Assembly (NCBI GenBank): GCA_016802295.1 | Contig: JAESIW010000203.1 | Coordinates: 878,279 to 942,278, forward strand | Source: Brachionus rotundiformis | Lineage: Eukaryota; Rotifera; Eurotatoria; Ploima; Brachionidae | Length of the DNA: 64,000 nucleotides | Reading direction: 5' to 3' | Shown: one piece after another, positions 25,701 through 36,000 of the stretch | Numbering within the stretch: the stretch's first letter is position 1 | Layout: every line of letters begins with the position of its first letter | Notes under the pieces: generated by a model | What the model was told of the DNA's origin: nothing | The model's database searches: none | Seen by the model: only the letters and a program-made list of their open reading frames with translations | Translations under genes and position numbers: made by a program

Positions 25701-28700
25701 CTAGTACCAATAATTTCAACAAATAAGCTGAATAAAAGTAAATTTTGATTTCGTTTGGCAAAAGTAGAGTCCAAATGAATCGAGTCGAATATGAAACTAA
25801 TCAACCATTGGACAAAACTTTGGTACAAATCATTTAGCTTTAGGAATTCATTATTTGCTTGAGCAGAGAATTTTTTTGCTCTCTGGTTTAGTTTGGACAC
25901 ATTGAGCCAGCTTTCTTTAAATCTGAAAAAAAGTTTTTTCATTGAGGCAGTTACTGTTTGTCTGTAGGAGGCCGATTGAACATCTGAGTTAAAGTAGAGG
26001 AATTTTTTGACCAACTCGAACTCGATTTCTTGAATGGGATCAGTTGTCTTGGGATTTTCGCACAGTAAGGCCAGGGAATCCAGTCTAGTCTAGTCAAACT
26101 TTAGTCATTAATAGAAACCAAAATTAAAAACCTAGAACCTGTTCATCATGATGAACTAAAGCCTTTTCCAATATACCAATATCAACATTTCCAAATATAC
26201 TCTTTCCATCACTTTTTTTTGCATGGCCAAGACTTCTAGTGATCTTGGTGCATGTAATGATGGTCGAAAAGCTATTCGAGAGCTTTTGACAGTAGGAAAT
26301 TCCATCCGGATACAGTTTCATAATTTTTGGCAGAACGTATTCATAGATATAAGACTTTTTTAGTTTGTTTTCGGACTCTAGGCAAACAAAAATTGGACTC
26401 CACCATTCCACAGCCCATTTGTCCAAGTCCTGGCTTTTTTCCCTGAATGCTTTGAAAAGTCTTGAGTACAAATCGGCGACTAAACAGGCCGATGACCTCT
26501 CGGTTATCAAGTCAATCAGATCAGCTGACAAATTTTTGTTGTACTGCCTTAGCGTTTCAATATTGCAGCCATTTTCTACCAAAAGGATCAATGCGCTTAG
26601 CTTTGAGTTACTTTGCCAATTTGTTTGGAAAGATTTTTCTATTTCACTCTCAAAAAATGAAACCGCTTCATCTAAAAGTAAAATTATTTGATAAATTTTG
26701 GTAAATTTAAGAAAATAAGATGGTGTAAAAAATTTATTAAAAATTAAACAAATCACTGAATTTCATAACAATTTTATTTGATCATTGAAAATAGAAAAAA
26801 AACACTGCCTTCCATGTAAATGTTTTTTTTATATGTCAATCAATTAGAAACTTTATTAGCTTTACTAATTGATTAAAATTCCATTTTATTATATTTGATT
26901 GTTTATTTTTTTACATTGTTTTTATAATAATTTTCAAAACATAAAATACTAATCATCGAGTAAGAAAAAAAACTGATAATTTTTAAATAATTTACTGATG
27001 GTTATATATTGAATATTGACTTTCTTTTTAATGAACAAGTTAATCAATGAGAAGCAGCATGGTTTTATGTCTGGCAAAACATGTACCACAAATCTAATTG
27101 AGTTTGTTGACAGAGTAACATATAAAGTCTAAAATGGAAACTTAATCAATATCACCAACTTCTCTAAAGCATTTCATAAAGTCTGGCATAGAAAACTTTA
27201 ACAAAATCAAGAGTATATGATATTTTAAATAAACCATAATAATGGATTAAATTATTTCATCTGGATAGGAAAGCAGAGAGTATGAGCAAGAGGTCACTAG
27301 TTACGTCCCTCAAGCTTCAGTTTTGGGCCCGATTTTGTTCATTATTTACATAAAAGATCTTTTGGATTCAATTCAAAGTCCGTGTTTATCATATGCAGTT
27401 GACTTGATAATATTGGGGTTTTTAATAAGAATGAATTAGAATCGACTCAGCTTCAGAATGATTTCTTTGAATTAAGAAACTGAACAGAAAAATGGTCTAC
27501 TGAACTAGATGTATTAAAGTAGGACTTGTCAAACCGCGTCTTGAATACGCTGTAAGTATTTAGAGCCCTTCAACGAAAGCTGGCATAAACATCGTCGAAA
27601 GAGTTCAAAGAAGAGCGACAAAGCTAGTCCTATGTTTGAAGAAAAAAAGCCATACTAAGAAAGGCTAAGGGCTTTGGACTTAATGAGCTTAGAAGATCGA
27701 AGAAAAAGAAGTGATCTTATCCAAATGTTCAAAATAGTTAACCGTCATTAAGAGAATAATCTAATGCAAGGTGTGAATCTGGCTACAAGTTTGAATCGGG
27801 ACTTAAGGAGAAAACATAACATGTAACTAGAGAAAGAAATTTGTAAACAAGCTACATCAAGATATAACTTTCTGACCAACAGAGTGGTTTCAAAGTGGAA
27901 TGCTTTACCTCTGAGTATTGTCAACTCAGAGACAGTTTAAGGCTTTTAAGCGGATATCGACAGAGAAGTGTTTGATATAGAACAAAGAAAGGAGAGACTA
28001 ACACAGCTCTTAAAGACCTAAATGCCGGAAGGCATTAGGATATATTGCTATACTGCAGTCTCATAACTATTACTACTACTACTAATCAATTAATATATAG
28101 TCTTTTTTCACCAACGATTTACTACTCATTCTGTTAATCTTTAAATGTTTTAGATTTGTAATTAAATAAACTTTGGAAAATTATTTACAAAAGTTATAAC
28201 CATCTTAAACTTAGCGAAGCTTTTGCTTTGGTAAAGTTGTGGGAATTTTATTAAAATTTCATAATATGATCAAAAAATTAAACTTAATAATTCAATTTAT
28301 CTACTATTAGGTCAAAAGATCAATCTGGGTTCTATTAATGAAATTATCAATTAGATTATAGATTATATAGAATTATTATATATTTGATACCAGTTTGCCA
28401 AAAAATAAAAGCCAAATATTCCAAAGTTTTAATTTTTTTTAAACCGAATTTAGCTTAACTCTTTCTAAATAAATTAATTTTTCATCCATTATTTTGTTTT
28501 TTTACTAAATTAAATTAATAGAATAAATCCTTAATTACCCTCTTTGACAATTTTGACCGCTTGAATCAAAAGTCTGTAGTTATTCAACGCTGTGTTCCGA
28601 ATGACATCAATATTGTGCTCAAAATTTGCCCAAATAAAATTGAGCAATTTGCTGTACCAAAGATTGTCTTGGCGAAAAACAAACTCTATTGGAAAATGGC

Positions 28701-29682
28701 TACTGTTTATCATTTCTAATAATTTTATTTGCCAAAAGTTAACAGTCCTAGAGACAGCGATCGAGTATCCAACATCAGTCGAATCACCAGTAGCATCCAA
28801 TGTATTCACGAGAATTTTTTCAAACAAATCTACCAAATTGTCTTTCAAAATTTGCTCAGCTTTCAGCATTGTCAGAACAGCTTGGAAAAAACACAAATCC
28901 TCAATTAAAATTTCACTTTTAATCGATTGCTCGATTAGACCTCTGATTGACTTTGATTCAAAGTTCTTTAGCAATACTTGAACCATGCAGGCTGCATAGC
29001 CCAGCTCAAGGTTGAATATTGTCTTCAATTCAAGCAGATCAATGACCGAATTGTAAATGGTTGAAATATGTTCTTTCTGGCTTGAGACAGAATGGTAGCA
29101 TTTTTGAAAATAGACAATCATTGTTTTGAATAAGAGCTGTAAGTTTTGGACCTTTTGCGAAATAGCTATGGGAGCAGTAGAAACTTTTAGCTGACTAATT
29201 TGCTCAAAACAGGTGTCAGCTAAAAATTTTGAAGTGTGCTCCTTGGATTGGATGATGCAGTTAAGACCAAACTGGTCCAAGTTTTCCAGATAAATGTTCA
29301 TTATGAAAAGCTTTTGGCCAATTGATTTATCTCTCAGTTGAATGAAATTAATCAAAATTTTTTTTGCTACCTCCACATCAACTTGATTGGAATTGGTCAA
29401 TGTGTTCAATGAGCGGATGATCAATTTTCTGATTACGTCCTTGCTTGATGTTCCATTCAGCTCGTTGAGCAAAAATTGTGCAATTGTATCAGCGTTTGTC
29501 TGAGTTTTGTCTTGTTTAAGGCAATCATTTAGCTTTGGAGATAACAAATTGGAGAAATTTTAAATATTTAGGCTTTTTATAAAAACTTTTTTAAGAGTCT
29601 CAAGTTTTTCCGGACTATTTAAATCATTGGTATTGGCTTTCAGAATATAGAAGTTTTCAATCAAAGGCAAAACATCTGACAT
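13750..29682 (-). CDS. THADA: THADA/Trm732-type protein, 13 exons
   Basis: THADA proteins (yeast Trm732) are HEAT/ARM-repeat scaffolds that partner the Trm7/FTSJ1 methyltransferase for 2'-O-methylation of tRNA position 32. Exons: 29587-29682, 28539-29532, 26139-26671, 25672-26089, 25307-25449, 24927-25246, 21289-22185, 20377-20449, 17763-18121, 17184-17643, 17015-17133, 14184-14637, 13750-14130. Every junction has GT-AG and keeps frame, totalling 1748 residues (human about 1953). The DUF2428 core is in exon 7 (residues about 850-1130): CCWRTMKEISLFFGDLV, RHRGAFELAYIGFTSMCE, STRRGGGLPFFVQAI, FWNVRNASTLLFSSLINRIF. Other matches: LYFNSDVQSASYRQTVTASM in exon 4, LHCSKSPVMKTRVYIA and NKIHGLLEVLSFLI in exon 9. 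The 73-nt exon 8 is supported by phase and by fit to the family (ACLVEQIGQLLKFR). Introns carry LINEs and MITEs. Confidence 0.92.
14820..15378 (+). mobile_element. LINE reverse-transcriptase C-terminal relic
   Basis: In the THADA intron 14638-17014, antisense to THADA. Plus-strand frames read the thumb and C-terminal part of a CR1/jockey-like ORF: KQKDLGVIVKTDMKWCKHI, RRANRVLGQILNGF, MYTSLVRPHLEFALSVWSPN, and near the end RRSDQIHMYRTIKELVTNK then stop. An in-frame stop at about 15129 and a shift near 15230 break it. Confidence 0.75.
15387..15750. mobile_element. 364-bp MITE with long inverted repeats and 8-bp TSD
   Basis: Both ends carry near-complementary arms of about 125-130 bp, starting GGTTTTGTGAAATTCAGTAC on the left and mirrored on the right. 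It is flanked by the exact direct duplication CATTAGAC (15379-15386 and 15751-15758). No coding frame is present. An 8-bp duplication fits hAT, Merlin or P-type transposases; I cannot choose among them. It inserted just after the stop codon of the LINE relic at 14820-15378. Confidence 0.88.
16075..16149 (+). pseudogene. Short AT-hook tail
   Basis: A frame ending in PQQAKPGRGRPKKD then stop, with the AT-hook core GRGRPKK that binds the minor groove of AT-rich DNA. It opens only after a stop at 16072-16074 and has no start. A comparable tail (PRKRGRPKKS) occurs in the small frame at 62588-62746. It may be the end of a transposon protein. Confidence in any function is low. Confidence 0.3.
16620..16829 (+). 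mobile_element. LINE 3'-terminal coding relic
   Basis: The plus strand reads NFLSNPITKRQNSLMHRVPE then PWNKLTKEVGSFKKIHNFKA and a stop, the typical end of CR1-like ORFs (R-V-x-x-x-W-N-x-L-P...F-K). It lies in the same THADA intron and antisense orientation as the LINE at 14820. Another A-rich retroelement-like stretch precedes it at about 16330-16500. Confidence 0.6.
19203..19412 (-). CDS. Small Pro/Leu- and Cys/Ser/Gly-rich ORF, uncertain
   Basis: Sixty-nine codons from ATG to TAA inside THADA intron 8. The sequence alternates proline-leucine runs (APLPLPLP type) with SSCGSPC/SSCGSSC blocks, and the DNA is an imperfect tandem repeat of about 75 bp (about 19245-19395). There is no signal peptide and I recognise no family. 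The opposite strand is also open across the repeat and would read Gly/Asn-rich repeats (ELIGNGNGSGSGAG), so coding strand and coding status are both in doubt. Expression data would be needed to accept it as a gene. Confidence 0.3.
   Translation of the reverse strand: MCSPCGSSFNLPLAAPLPLPLPAPLPMPLPLPISSCGSPCSAPAPLPLPLPLPISSCGSSCGSSFGSWY
20050..20180 (+). mobile_element. LINE 3'-end relic
   Basis: Plus-strand FSTNRVVELWKRLPKAVSSI matches the R-V-V-x-x-W-x-x-L-P motif at the C-terminus of CR1-like ORF2 proteins. It is antisense to THADA, in intron 8. No other part of the element is readable. Confidence 0.55.
22816..23049. mobile_element. MITE, family shared with 48688-48893
   Basis: Terminal inverted repeats of about 55 bp begin ACTAAAATAAAA and include GTGCAGCAAACTTT and GATGCAGCAAAGTGTG versions. 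The interior (GACAAAAAGTAAAGCATCAA and the following TAAGACTTAAATTGATTATT) recurs in the same orientation at 48688-48893. It is non-coding and lies in the THADA intron 22186-24926. The rest of that intron is AT-rich with nothing recognisable. Confidence 0.72.
27030..28080 (+). mobile_element. LINE reverse-transcriptase relic with (ACT)n tail
   Basis: In THADA intron 2 (26672-28538), antisense. Broken frames read NEKQHGFMSGKTCTTNLIEF, a PQASVLGPILFIIYIKDLLD box (B/C region of RT), VGLVKPRLEYAVSI and ERVQRRATKLVL followed by DLMSLEDRRKRSDLIQMFKI. The order is that of CR1/jockey-type ORF2. The 3' end is a run of ACT repeats at about 28069-28083, a typical microsatellite tail for such elements. 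Confidence 0.82.
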
Positions 29683-31689
29683 TTTAAAATATTTTATTCT
29701 TTAAATCTAAAAATAAAGATTTTCTTTAAATTTTGCTATTAATTTTGCTAAATTATGTCAGTAAATTTTTTTCAAAAATATAATTTTTAAAAAAATAATC
29801 TTATTTGTAACTCAATTAAATTTAACAATTTACTTTATATGAAAAAAATTAAATTAACTCTGACTCTTTATTCTATCATTTCTTTGATTCTAAAACTAAA
29901 AAAATAAATAAATTGGTGGAAAATTTTAACTGTAGCATTCTTTTTAAACTTTAAAATTATTGATAAATCATATATAAGGCTTTATATTGGTCATGAATAA
30001 TGGTTAATTATGATAATATGAATGGTAGCTTTGACTACTATTCTGTGAACAACTAAAAGCTTGGTAAAACTTTGAACAATCCAAGAGTAAATGAAAATTT
30101 TTCAAAATAAGCCAAATCCACTATTCTAGTATCAGACCAGCTATTTTTAGGATCGCGAATATATTTCATTAAATTTAAATTAATTATCTGTTCATATTCA
30201 TTTCCATTTCTGATCCATCACCAACTTCAATGCCATAACAAAAGATCAAGGACCTAATTCACCATTTTGTCTTGGAGAAGAAAACATTAAATGCGCTGAA
30301 AGTTTTATACATTCCTAGAGTTACATTGTTTTGGACACATAAAAAGTAGATAAATGTTGGAAGAGATTGAACTATCATGGGAACAAAGGAAATGAAAGAA
30401 ATAGACGCTTTTTGCTTCATTGAGAGCAAAAAATAGAAGATCAAGATTGGTCAATTGTTCAATTCAAAATAAAATTTTAACATATAGAGTTTATCTATAG
30501 ATATTTGAATTAATATGTAACTTAATTTAAATAATTTTTAAAAATAAAATATTTAAAAAATAAATTTTTCAATCCATTGATAAGATCAATTTTTAAGTTT
30601 AAATGTAAAAACTCGTTTTTTTATAAAAATGTTTTTAGTAAATTTATTTCTTTATAAAAATGAGCTGATTAATTTACAAATTTAAAAATTTATCTAATCA
30701 ATAAGTTGAAAAAAATATTTTTATAAAGTTATTTATTTTTCAAATCTACATAACATGTTAAATTAAAACTATTTAATTCAATTACAGATAAATTCTAATA
30801 TCCAAAGATAAACTCTTTAAATTGAAATGATATTTTGAATTGATCATTTTCAAGATGCCTTATCGAGTATCTCGATGCTTTAATTGAACTAATATTAAGT
30901 GTCATGGCTATTTTGTAATATTTAGGACACCCTTTAGAGTAAGAGAAATGCTAATTTTACTTGATAGGAAACAGTTGAGATGGAAAAAATTTTTAAATTT
31001 AATTAATTAACACTGCAAGTCCCACGAAGATTTTTAAAACTTTTTTTAAAAATTTTAATTCTTTTATTATTCTAAAGAAATAGCCATTTTAAAATTTAAA
31101 AAATTTAACTAATCTCAAAATAAGACGAATGAGGTGCGACTTTTTAGAATTATAAATATCCTCGAAATCAAGTAGTAAATGTTTAGAATAGTCCACCTCA
31201 ATACGGCTTATTGAAGTTAATGATCTATTCAAAATATTATTTCAATTCAATGAGATTTTCTTTTATATAAGAATTGATCTTTAATTTAATTAAAACAATT
31301 TTAATAATGAAAATATTTTCTCAACTTATAAAAACAATTGATTGGATGATTTACAAATTTTTAAATCTATTAGCTCATTTTTGGAAAGTTATTTTTAAAT
31401 TTTTTATCCCAAAAATATTGATAGGGTCCATTTCCATTCGGAATCTACCAGTTATCATTTATTCTAGAGAAGCCTTTTGATTTGGCCTTTAATTCAGAAA
31501 TGGCTAAAAATCAAATTTGAATTTAATATTTGAATGCTATTTTACAAATACTTTTGAAATAAGTAAAATTAACAAAAAATGAGCTTGTAGATTTTAATTT
31601 AAAGATCGATCTTATCAACAGGTTGAAACAACTTTTTTTTAATTATTTATTTTTTAAATTTACATAAAATGTAAAGTGTGTTACATTTA
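29683..31689. other. Intergenic DNA between THADA and USP34
   Basis: Very AT-rich with no supportable coding region. Two diverged related segments occur at about 30600-30880 and 31550-31800 (shared GATAAATT[C/A]TAATATC[C/T]AAAGATAA-type sequence and flanks), suggesting an old duplication or two copies of one retroelement 3' end. Confidence 0.5.
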
Positions 31690-31931
31690 AATTGATTAAA
31701 TTAAATTAAAGATAAATTAGAATATCTAAAGATAATCTCATTGAGTTGAAACGATAGTTTGAATTGGTCAAAAACTTCAAGATACCCTTGATACATATTA
31801 ATATCCGAATCAATCATTAACTTCAAAATTAACCTGGACAAATGGCTTAATAAACAGTCTAATTTACGGCCATAGCTTCCAAGAAGCCTAACCCGGCAGG
31901 GCCGCACAATTATCTTTCTTCTACTACTACT
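31690..31931 (+). mobile_element. Retroelement 3' tail with (CTA)n end
   Basis: The segment ends AAGCCTAACCCGGCAGGGCC followed closely by CTTCTACTACTAC, the pattern seen at 3' ends of CR1-like LINEs in this window (compare 28030-28083). No long frame survives. Confidence 0.45.
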
Positions 31932-31974
31932 AAGAAAATAGTCAAAAAAATTTTCGTTTTATTGTTTTTTTTTA

Positions 31975-32206
31975 CAAAGTAAAATTTTTGATCAAATTTC
32001 AAGCGCTCAATCTTGCTCAAACATTTTTAGATGCGCAATTAAATTTCATTGCATTTTTAGAAATTACAATCCTTTTTTTCAAAAGTTTGAAAATAAAGCT
32101 CTGAAATGTTAAACGAATAAAAAATTAGCGATGAAATTTAATTGCGCATCTAAAAATGTTTGAGCAAGATTGAGCGCTTGAAATTTGATCAAAAATTTTA
32201 CTTTGC
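31975..32206. mobile_element. MITE with about 75-bp perfect inverted repeats (copy 1)
   Basis: Left and right arms are nearly exact reverse complements, reading CAAAGTAAAATTTTTGATCA and continuing through TTTCAAGCGCTCAATCTTGC and GATGCGCAATTAAATTTCAT. The loop is about 85 bp. The same element is at 62228-62442 with the loop inverted. It has no coding capacity. It lies between THADA and USP34. Confidence 0.88.
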
Positions 32207-32298
32207 TTTTTTTTTACATTTCATTATCTAATAAATTAATTTTCAAATTTGGTATTAAGATAATTATTATTAGAATATATCCACAACCAGGCCTAGAT

Positions 32299-32761
32299 GG
32301 GGCTGTGAAGTTTCTTTCAATTCGATCGTATCAATTCAGAAAAACTTGAATAACTTTTTTACCTTAAGGAATAATTAATTTCTGTAAAATGCTTGATCTT
32401 TAATCAACTTTGCTTGATTCAAAAATTTATTTCTGCACAAACCCTACAGAGTGATTGCTATTTGATAGTGTGCAAAAATGCAGAAACTTGCAGAGTTATT
32501 TTATTGCAAAAAGGCCGAGGGGTTTTTAAAACGCCTTTTTAAAAAAAATAAACTTGAATATTATCTCAAAGAAATAAATTTATCAAAGAAACTTAAATTC
32601 AATTTGTAATACTATTAAATCATATTTTAAATAAATTTTTTCTATTTCTTTTGATATTTTACTTTGTAATTAATCAGCCGGGCTTTCTAGTGTTAAGATA
32701 AAAAAGTTATTCAAGTTTTTCTGAATTGAAACGATCCTATTGAAAAGAACTTGACAGCTCC
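32299..32761. mobile_element. MITE with 8-9 bp TSD, carrying a piggyBac-like insert
   Basis: Arms of about 75 bp (left GGGGCTGTGAAGTTTCTTTC, sharing CAATTCAGAAAAACTTGAAT with the right arm inverted) are flanked by GGCCTAGAT at 32290-32298 and 32762-32770. The right part contains sequence homologous to the TTAA-flanked element at 56218-56460 in reverse orientation, ending GGGCTTTCTAGTG-TTAA at 32693-32696, so one element appears nested in the other. The left end of the nested element is diverged. Confidence 0.72.
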
Positions 32762-33064
32762 GGCCTAGATTGTGTTAAATAAAATAAAATATACAAAATG
32801 AGCATCTCATTTACTTAGCCGCCTTATCCGAGGGCTAAATATTACCACTATTTTTCCAAAGATAAAATTCCAAGGCTACCATTCCTTGCATTCAAGATCA
32901 ATTAAAAACAAATACATATTTAAATTTTTATTTATTTTTTTGTGTTAATTAAAAATTTTAAATTAAAAAGAGAAAAAAATATGAAGAAGTAGACCAAAAA
33001 AAAAAATATGTAATAATATATAAAATATAAATTTAATTAATGGACGTTAGAGAAATAAAGAAAA

Positions 33065-36000
33065 TTAGGCATTTGATTGCTCTTGTTCGGACGTGCTCTC
33101 TTGTTCGTTGTTGGTGCCGGACTCTGTGCTAGCCTCGTGGCTAGACGAGCTGGACGAGCTAGTCTCGTCGCTTGTTTCGTCAGTGGACTCGTCTTGCATT
33201 GCATCGAGTCCCTCGATCAGGCCGTTCATCAGCTCGATGTTCTCGGCAAGCGCGTCCAGCATTGCGCTCACACTCTTCTGCTTGGCTTCGAGGCGAGCGC
33301 GCGCCTCCCCGCCCTCGGCCTCGTCCAACTTCACCTTTTTGCTCCTGTGTCCCTCATCGTCCATGTACTTGCACATTAGCTCGCTCTGTTTTCCCACATG
33401 CTCCCAATAGGACACAAAAAAATCCTTCAATTGCTTAACAAACTTAACAAATTGTTTGTCAAATTTGCACTCGGACACCGAGTGAATAATCAGCTGCACA
33501 CATTTTATGCTGCCAAGGACACATGAGCGCTTCATGTCCAAATGATGGCCAGTCTCTTCGGCCAGCTTGTCGGCACTAAAATCAAAATAGAAGCGTATCT
33601 CGTTTATGCTCGACAAGCATAAACGTATTATGTTCTTGATTGGCTGGCTTAGCAGGCTGGAAAAGCTCTCTGTCATGGCCAGGCTGTTGCGGGGCACTTG
33701 ACTGCGCATGAAACGGCGCACAAACGCTGCCAGAAAGGCGGCGTAGTCTTCGCGCGCCACCAAATGCCGATAGTCGCTCATAAGCATGCGCACAAAGTGT
33801 CCCAAGTGAGCCGACTCGGCAATCAGGTCGGCCCAGTCGGCTCTTCTCTCGGTCAAATAGGAGATAAAGTGCGTGTTGAAGAAGACCGATTGAGCGGCCA
33901 CAATCAACACCAGATCTATCAAATTTTTGGTATTTTGTTCGCTCAAGCTGGCCGAGTTCTCAATGGCCAACTTGAATATAAAATGGCAAAAGTTGAACCA
34001 TGGCATGAACGCATCGCGCAAACTCTTCTCATACTCGCTCAAATGGCCGACTATTTTGGACACCATGAACACACAGCCGTCATAATGACAATGGTTGACC
34101 AGACCTAGGGGCAGGTAGAGATTGAACACCGCCTTGAGCCTCTTGCTGCCCAGGGACGCACTGCTCGGCACCGGAAAATACCCTCCCATCAAACTACACG
34201 CTTGATTTATGCTTTGATTGCTCATTAGGCACTTTTGTAGCGGGTTTACAGTCGGCTTGACGCTTAGAATGGAGCCTTTTTGATACGATTGACATGTTTG
34301 ATGGTAGTTTAGGCTCGTGTGACACTGCTTTAGAACGGCAAGAGTGTTAACGGTCATTTCTATGGGGTTGTTCTCGAGCACTAGTCTTACAAGCTCAATT
34401 GCATGGCTACGCGTGCTTGTAGGCACTGAAAAGTTAATCAAGACTACTAAACGTTTTATTAGTTCGAATTTTTCCTTCCAAGTGGCAAGTATTTGCTGGA
34501 TGCCGTCTGTTTTGGCGTCGGTGTGACGACGCACACTGTGCATTAGAGTATTGAGCAAGATCAAGCAGTCGTTGAGGTCTTGGACGTGTGTGTCGTGATT
34601 GTATGGATTGGTGTTGATTGCTATGACCAATTGGAAGAGACACTGGCTTAGAGTGGAGAGACCGCGGCGGGTGAGCAGCATGGTCGCGTCGTCATTGTCG
34701 CGCACAATGGCTCTCATTAGCCACACAATCGACTGAAAGCTGTGCTTGGGCTCGACGGCCGTGCTCATCGAAAACTGGCCGCACAGCCTCTCCTTGAGTT
34801 CAGGGCTCTCGCGGCCGAGCATGTCGGCCAGCTTGACCAGTTCGGCACACGCGCTCGCATAGTGCACTGAATGGGGCAGGACGTGCTTGAAGGCCCACTG
34901 CAGATTGGAATGTTGGCACATGTGACTGAGATAGCGGGGCGAGTGTTGGCACAGGAGACGAATGCTGGCGTAGAACGGGTGCAGACACTGCTTGTTGTAG
35001 CTGATGAGCTCGATGTCCTCGTGGTCGACCATGACCGTGCACAGCGGCAGCTCAACGGCCATGCTGTGCACAAATTTGTCCGCGTACTCGGTCACGTAGT
35101 CGAGCACCTCGGCGCACTCGTTCAAACAGTGGTAGACAAAGTGGCTCATTACTTGCTTGTTTAGATTGGTGGTCACGTGACTATTGGCCATGTGCTTGAA
35201 AAAAATCCTCTCCCAGAACAGCTGCAGCGAGTCGCCTTGGACCACCAGGCGCTTCTGCTCGCCGCCGAGCATGAAATAAATGAGCACAGTGAAGAACTGG
35301 ATTAGATTTGTGGTGTGGAAGAGCTCGGTGTCGAGCAAGGCCCACTCGGCCGGCTCGGCGCTCAACAACGAGACCAAATGGCGCACTATTTTGTCCACAG
35401 TGCGCCTGAACGCCTCGGTTAGTTGAGCGGGCTCGGCGCTGTACGGCACGAGCATGTTCCGGTTGGTGGTGAACTCGTGGCGAAAGTCGCCGTCGGGCAC
35501 CAGATGCACGAGCAGCACGGCGGCCGACAAGCGCACCTGGGTCTGCTTGGCGTCGATCAGCAGCGGCCTCACCCACTCGGCCATGTTGTCCAGCAGCCAT
35601 AGCTCAATGTGCGCATTAGCAACGCCCGTCAACCACCGCAACGTGTAGTAGGGCGCTAATTTAAACATATCAGACAAACTTTCGGTCACCATGCCCGAAT
35701 AATCTTGCAATAACGTCGTGTCGCTTTCGCAAAGCGTGCACTCAATCTCGTCCGGGCACACACGCTCCGCCTCTAGGCTCAGCAAACAATTGACCATGGC
35801 AAAAAAATTCATATACTTGTCCGGGTCGGAGCACTTTTTGCCCAATTGACCAATTGATTTAACACACATGTTAAGAAATTTTTGCACATACACTCGCGGC
35901 GATTCGGCCGCCAAATCGCTGCGCAGTCTAATCACATTTATCAACAGCTGCTTTAGACCGGTCACACTCAAGCCGTCCTGGACGCTCTTGTTAAAAAATG

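Noticed and set aside
31975..32206. CRISPR-like or riboswitch structure from the strong hairpin
   Set aside because: Eukaryotic setting, only two arms, and a second dispersed copy with TA flanks: it is a MITE.
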